A stretch of DNA of 64,000 bases from Ardenticatenaceae bacterium (lineage in GTDB: Bacteria; Chloroflexota; Anaerolineae; Promineifilales; Promineifilaceae), in the NCBI GenBank assembly GCA_020634245.1, contig JACKCC010000013.1:1-64000 (forward strand). Direction: 5' to 3'. Positions 60,235 through 64,000 of this stretch are shown here, in pieces (position 1 is the stretch's first letter; every line of letters begins with the position of its first letter). Below the pieces are notes generated by a model. That model made no database searches and was not told the origin of the DNA. It worked only from the letters and a program-made list of their open reading frames with translations. Position numbers and translations under genes: made by a program.

Positions 60235-60951
60235 CTACTCCCCTGCGCTTTTTGTTTCCTGCCACAACCGAATACTCGCCTCCATCACCGTCCGCGCCAG
60301 GTGTTCGGCCGTGGCGGCGTCGTGGTTGGCGGCCACCTGGGTCAGGTCTTCGTAGAATTGGCAGGATAGCTGGCGCGCTTCGTTGGTGGCGAAGTAAAGT
60401 TGGGCGATTTCTTCGTAAAAGTTGGCGAACCCGTTCAAAATGAGCGTGTAAATGGGATTGCCGGATTTTGTGGTCAGCAACCGGTGTAACTGCCAATCGA
60501 AGCTGGCGTAGGCGGCCGCTGTAGGATTCGTGGGCTGAGCCTGTCGAAGCCCGCTGCCTTGAATAAACGCTGCCACCTCATCACCCGCCCGCTCTACCGC
60601 CGCTCGCGTATAGGCCGGGGCCAGGTGCAATCGAACTTCCAGCAGATTGGCCACAAAATTGGGCGGCAGATGGTCGCTGTGCTGCACCAACGCGCTCAAC
60701 ACGTTCAGTCCGCCGTCCTGCCAAAAATTGTTGACGACGGTCGATTTGCCCTGCTGCACCGTCAGCCAGCCGTCGCGGGCCAGCCGCTGCAGCGCTTCGC
60801 GCAGGGTGGGGCGGGTGACGCCCAGTTCAGCAGCCAGGGCGCGTTCGCCCGGCAAGGTATGGCCCAGCGCAAATGTGCCCTCCAGGATGGCGGTGACGAG
60901 GCTTTGTTCGGCGTAATCGTTGGGTCGCTGCGGCGCGGACCAGTTGTTCAT
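60235..60951 (-). CDS. FadR-family (GntR) transcription regulator
   Basis: 238 residues. The N-terminal GntR winged helix ('SLVTAILEGTFALGHTLPGERALAAELGVTRPTLREALQRLARDGWLTVQQGKSTVV') is followed by a FadR_C-type helical ligand domain ('NFVANLLEVRLHLAPAYTRAAVERAGDEVAAFI'). The FadR subtype, rather than FCD, is supported by the lack of the FCD metal-binding histidines and by the operator-like sequence 22 bp upstream that matches the classical FadR site. It probably senses an acyl-CoA or lipid precursor and controls the operon it heads. Confidence 0.88.
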   Translation of the reverse strand: MNNWSAPQRPNDYAEQSLVTAILEGTFALGHTLPGERALAAELGVTRPTLREALQRLARDGWLTVQQGKSTVVNNFWQDGGLNVLSALVQHSDHLPPNFVANLLEVRLHLAPAYTRAAVERAGDEVAAFIQGSGLRQAQPTNPTAAAYASFDWQLHRLLTTKSGNPIYTLILNGFANFYEEIAQLYFATNEARQLSCQFYEDLTQVAANHDAATAEHLARTVMEASIRLWQETKSAGE

Positions 60952-60972
60952 GGTGGTTCCTTCGTAATTGGT

Positions 60973-60989
60973 AAGTGGTCTGACCAGTT
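60973..60989. promoter_or_regulatory. FadR-type operator
   Basis: AAGTGGTCTGACCAGTT, a palindrome differing at one base from the classical FadR consensus AACTGGTCNGACCAGTT. It begins at the expected transcription start of the regulator gene, so FadR binding would block its own operon. Confidence 0.8.
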
Positions 60990-60995
60990 AGTGTT

Positions 60996-61024
60996 AGTAT
61001 GGCAGAATTTTTGGGGAGAGTCAA
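60996..61024 (-). promoter_or_regulatory. Promoter of the FadR-type operon
   Basis: Minus strand: TTGACT (61024-61019) and CATACT (61001-60996), with a 17-bp spacer. The operator at 60973-60989 overlaps the start point. Confidence 0.65.
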
Positions 61025-61045
61025 GGGTGAGAAACCAGCGGTTTT

Positions 61046-62356
61046 CTAATGAATGCGAACATCGATGTCTAGTCGAAAAACATCTTCATACAATGAATAA
61101 TAGTCAAATACCATCCGCTGATTTTGTCTGAGTGGCAGTGAAGGATCGAGTAACAACACCCTACCAACATCAATAGCAACAATCTGTTCAGTTGGTTGCG
61201 TTTGCCAATTGTTTATTCGGACACCCTTTCCTGAATATATTAAAACTCGTTCAGATAGTGTTTCCGAATAAAACCCCCATATAAAATTACCAATGTTACT
61301 TGTTGTCGTTAACCAGTTACCACTAGGTGACCATTGAAAGTCATCTATATCGGCGAAATCAATTGACTGTAACTTCAGCCAATGACTATTTGTTATTTCA
61401 TCACGCGCATCGTATTGGTACAAAGCGGAGGTGAAAGAGGTTTCTTGCATGATCACATACAAATCATTCGTTTTGGGCTGCCAGGCGATGTGTGGGCTAT
61501 ATACAGTACTCGCGCCGTTAGGAATATGATCTAAAGGAATTGTTTGAACTGTTTCTAATGATGGAAGCCGACTGATAAAAATATGTTCTCGACTTAATTT
61601 TGGGGCGAAGTAAGCAACAAGCTCAGGTTCCAAGGGGGACCAAGCAAAACTATTTTTGTCTAGAAGTGGAATGGAGACAAAATCACCGGTTTCAACATTC
61701 ATCAGGAGATAATCTTCATTTTCGCCCATGCTAAAGCTTCCTGTGTAAAGTCGTACCCACTGTCCATTTGAAGACCAATCAAGAACGATTCCTCGGAGGG
61801 TACTTGAAGTCCAATCTGTGACTTGAAAAGCTTGACTGAGGTCCAAATCGTAGCACCATAAAGACCAAGATAAATCTTTGCGCATTACGGAAAAGTAAAC
61901 TTGATTGTTGAATGGATGCCATTTGGGGAAACCGGTTATTGAATCGGGTTCCGTCGTATAAAGTAATTTACTCTCTTGTGTTTCTGTTATAAAAAGCCAA
62001 AGCTCTGTACCTTGATAAAAATCGTTTTGATCAACGTTTCTGGTGTAAACGATTTCGAAATTTGGTAAGGGGATTAGAGTCGGGGTTTCCGTGGCAGAGT
62101 TTCTTGACGTTGGTGGATGTAAGCTGGTAGGTGTATTCGATGGTGTTTGAGTGGATAAGGGCGTGGATGAACTTGTAGGTGTCATAGTTGATTTTGGCGG
62201 CAATGTTTCTTGAATCGAAATTGATGTAGTGGAAGTTGGTAGTTCTGGTACTTCAACGGGGAAAACAGTATTTGAATGACAACCAGAGAAAATGAGCAAA
62301 AGTGCGAATAAAAAAACAATTTTGCACCAAAGAAAAGTTGCTTTGATTCTGAACAT
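61046..62356 (-). CDS. Lipoprotein with WD40/TolB-like beta-propeller
   Basis: The start at 62356 (MFRIKATFLW) follows GGGGGAATAC; 436 residues. Lipoprotein signal peptide with lipobox FSGC (residue 25), then a Ser/Thr/Pro-rich linker ('STTSISIQETLPPKS') and repeated blades with 'GFPKWHPFNNQVYFSVMRKD', 'DWSSNGQWVRLYTG', 'WQPKTNDLYVIMQ' and 'FQWSPSGNWLTTTSNIG', as in TolB-type propellers. Ligand unknown. The gene is AT-rich, like the lipoprotein at 30872, which has a similar signal and a similar GGGGGAATA ribosome binding site, so the two may share an origin. Confidence 0.75.
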   Translation of the reverse strand: MFRIKATFLWCKIVFLFALLLIFSGCHSNTVFPVEVPELPTSTTSISIQETLPPKSTMTPTSSSTPLSTQTPSNTPTSLHPPTSRNSATETPTLIPLPNFEIVYTRNVDQNDFYQGTELWLFITETQESKLLYTTEPDSITGFPKWHPFNNQVYFSVMRKDLSWSLWCYDLDLSQAFQVTDWTSSTLRGIVLDWSSNGQWVRLYTGSFSMGENEDYLLMNVETGDFVSIPLLDKNSFAWSPLEPELVAYFAPKLSREHIFISRLPSLETVQTIPLDHIPNGASTVYSPHIAWQPKTNDLYVIMQETSFTSALYQYDARDEITNSHWLKLQSIDFADIDDFQWSPSGNWLTTTSNIGNFIWGFYSETLSERVLIYSGKGVRINNWQTQPTEQIVAIDVGRVLLLDPSLPLRQNQRMVFDYYSLYEDVFRLDIDVRIH

Positions 62357-62397
62357 GTATTCCCCCATCCAAAATAAAGAATAAAAACGGCCGTTCC

Positions 62398-62406
62398 CAC
62401 CCGGAA
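62398..62406. other. Left target-site duplication, CACCCGGAA
   Basis: 9 bp directly repeated at 63600-63608, adjacent to the outer ends of the insertion sequence. Confidence 0.85.
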
Positions 62407-63599
62407 GGTAGTCCAGTGTGATTATCTCCAACCGCGCGGCGGGTAAACCGGAGTGAGGAGAATCTCACAAATTGATAAGATTGAATTGGCTAAACCGATG
62501 ACCATAGCTGGCGACCTCTGTTCATACTTTTTTTACCCCTCGGCTCAGATAACAACCGCTTGAGGCTACGATGTTCACGACACCAGTTGTAAACCGTCAT
62601 ACCCCACCAACCCATTGCCTCTTTGGTTTCACCTTTGCTGGCAAAGGCCAGGGTTTTGCGCACCTGCGCCGCACTCATCAGCCGAGCTGTCCCATTGCGG
62701 CGTTCGATGGCCGATGTATTGGGGACATGGTATCCCAACCGCTCCAAAGCCAATTCAATTCGCTTTTTGCTGCCATGTGCATAGTGGATTTCCACTTCTT
62801 TGAGTCGATAGCCACTCTGGTGTTTGACGATTTGCACATGAGCCGCTGTTCGCGGAATGCGGAAACGGGCTTGGGGATGCGGGCCTCGTGTCCCTTGTCG
62901 CGGTGGATAGTAGGCCACACCAAATATCTCCTGAAACAAGGTGCGATAAGCTGCCAATCCATCGGTGAACAAAGCCACCACATGGCGATTGTGCAAGCGC
63001 GCCGCCCCATCTTCCAGCAAACGACGAATCAAGATTGCGTCTCGCGCTCCTTGGACGTGAGCCAAGATGAACTTGCTCTTTGGGTCCATCAATTCTGCTT
63101 CCCAGGCTGGTTGCGCCTTGCTGCCAGCAAACCCGTGCCGCTCATCGGCTTGCAGTTCGGTAACGGCGACATCTTGTACTTCTTGCTCATGGTATTGTTG
63201 CCCGTGTCTCCCCGTTTTCTGATTCAAGCGGCGCACGGTGCTGGCGTCCACCTTCACCAAGCGGGCGGTACCCTTGATGCTGCATCCGTCGGCCAGATGC
63301 TCGGCCACCGAAACAGCTTTTGCCTCTGGAATTTTACTATTCCACAAGGCCGTGTTTTTGCGTTCGCTGAATTCCTGCTGGCAGCAGCGACAACGCAAGT
63401 AACGAATGTTGTCCCGACCATGGATTTTTCTGATTATCAAATTGCTGCAACCTTTTTTGCCGTATAGGTCGCAGTCTGGGTTGACACATGCTAAACTTTC
63501 CAAAGGGGGTCTGGTTGTATTTTTTTCTTTCATGCGGTAATTCTACCGCTTACTCCAGACCTCCGTCTTATGGGTCGGTGATAATCTCACCTGACCACC
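62407..63599. mobile_element. Complete IS1-type insertion sequence (1193 bp)
   Basis: The element has 23-bp terminal inverted repeats (62407-62429 and 63577-63599, 18 of 23 matching), both beginning GGT. It is flanked by an exact 9-bp direct repeat. A single transposase gene fills it. The length, GGT ends and 9-bp duplication are characteristic of the IS1 family. It has inserted between two ACGGCCGT sites upstream of a lipoprotein gene. The intact ends and gene suggest recent arrival. Confidence 0.88.
62490..63533 (-). CDS. IS1-family-like transposase
   Basis: 347 residues. The N-terminus has a zinc-finger-like array (CVNPDCDLYGKKGC, RYLRCRCCQQEF) followed by a helix-turn-helix ('GCSIKGTARLVKVDASTVRRL') and a DDE-type domain with the probable acidic residues in VTELQADERHGF, VALFTDGLAAYR and, C-terminally, NTSAIERRNGTARLM. 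The gene is a single frame, not the two-frame InsA/InsB form of classical IS1, as in some other IS1 subgroups (for example ISMhu11-like). Confidence 0.85.
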   Translation of the reverse strand: MKEKNTTRPPLESLACVNPDCDLYGKKGCSNLIIRKIHGRDNIRYLRCRCCQQEFSERKNTALWNSKIPEAKAVSVAEHLADGCSIKGTARLVKVDASTVRRLNQKTGRHGQQYHEQEVQDVAVTELQADERHGFAGSKAQPAWEAELMDPKSKFILAHVQGARDAILIRRLLEDGAARLHNRHVVALFTDGLAAYRTLFQEIFGVAYYPPRQGTRGPHPQARFRIPRTAAHVQIVKHQSGYRLKEVEIHYAHGSKKRIELALERLGYHVPNTSAIERRNGTARLMSAAQVRKTLAFASKGETKEAMGWWGMTVYNWCREHRSLKRLLSEPRGKKSMNRGRQLWSSV

Positions 63600-63651
63600 C
63601 ACCCGGAAACGGCCGTTCAAATTTCAACTTTCAGCCTTCTGCCTTCTGCCT

Positions 63652-64000
63652 TTACTTAAACTGCCAGCCAAAATCCACGTCCAAGAATTCCTCACCGGCA
63701 TCCAGATTGATACCGACCATGCCGACACCGCGGAAAGGCCAGGTCCAGTCGCCAGGAATGAGCAGATTGACGTTGTTATCGCTAAAGGCATCCACCGAGA
63801 CACAGTACAGCCCTTCATCCAGTCCTTCGAAGCGGTAAACGCCGTCGGATCCGGTAACGGCCGTGGCAATCACACTCGACGCCGGAACTACGCCACTTTC
63901 CGGGCAGGCCCCAGCGCTCAGGCTGACCTCGATGTCACTCAGGCGGCCTTCGTTGAAGTTCAGTGTGCCGTCGGCGATGTAGAAACCACTGCCCGCCTCC
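63652..64000 (-). CDS. SdrD B-like repeat protein, C-terminal end (5' part outside window)
   Basis: The frame is open to the right edge and ends at 63652; at least 115 residues are visible. 'GVVPASSVIATAVTGSDGVYRFEGLDEGLYCVSVDAF' is the core of an SdrD B-like (Cna-B-type) domain used as stalk in surface proteins. The visible end has no LPXTG-like motif and stops at FLDVDFGWQFK. The IS element lies directly downstream. Confidence 0.75.
   Translation of the reverse strand, partial: EAGSGFYIADGTLNFNEGRLSDIEVSLSAGACPESGVVPASSVIATAVTGSDGVYRFEGLDEGLYCVSVDAFSDNNVNLLIPGDWTWPFRGVGMVGINLDAGEEFLDVDFGWQFK

Overview
The window looks like a chromosomal segment of a Chloroflexota bacterium, probably Anaerolineae-like. 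This is inferred from the mixture of gene families: a CHAT/STAND signalling protein, many secreted beta-repeat proteins with DUF11 or SdrD-like modules, an ECF transporter, two S41 and two S8 peptidases, a moderate to high GC content and mixed strands. It is not based on a phylogeny. Most genes are ordinary chromosomal genes. No phage, plasmid, rRNA, tRNA or CRISPR locus was seen.

Layout. 1-2710 (-): the end of a large secreted repeat protein and a trimeric-fibre-like secreted protein. 3026-6044 (-): gyrB and a membrane protein. 6119-10448 (+): a two-gene conflict-type operon, a small EACC1-like protein followed by a CHAT protease-NB-ARC-TPR protein, then a repeat-rich spacer holding a 22-bp tandem array. 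11145-21411 (+): sppA, a phosphoesterase, nadE, a subtilase, a nucleotidyltransferase, a PAP2 phosphatase, a deoxynucleoside kinase fused to MazG, and a second subtilase. 22771-25746 (-): uvrA with an SOS-like box. 25879-29858 (-): a DsrE-like protein and an ECF transporter operon led by a PPC-domain gene behind a leader with an intrinsic terminator. 30257-36456 (-): a CcmC-like protein, a lipoprotein, vapB with a deleted vapC, a hydroxyacid dehydrogenase, xseB, a NUDIX gene, xseA and tag. 36727-40477 (+): a cytochrome c-tailed membrane protein and a HEPN/MNT pair lying between duplicated gene ends. 40594-43647 (-): smpB and two overlapping S41 peptidases. 44069-47050 (+): a family 3 glycosidase. 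47082-48068 (-): a dihydrouridine synthase. 48176-54006 (+): the most unusual locus, an RSH (Rel/Spo) protein with apparently eroded catalytic motifs fused to a P-loop ATPase, translationally coupled to an ATPase-winged-helix protein, then an SPFH protein. 54069-62356 (-): a phospholipase D/lamin-tail protein, a FadR-type operon (regulator, ADPS-like oxidase, GlpD) with a visible FadR-like operator, and a lipoprotein. 62407-63599: a complete IS1-type element. 63652-64000 (-): the end of an SdrD-like protein.

One DNA-level property runs through the whole window. The palindrome ACGGCCGT occurs nearly a hundred times by my reading, in all three codon phases and in spacers, but is missing from the CHAT locus, the insertion sequence and the HEPN/MNT module. 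Several families of dispersed palindromes also sit between genes. The best candidates for an undescribed system are the degenerate-RSH/ATPase operon and the CHAT-STAND operon, whose sensor region looks like an exchanged cassette.
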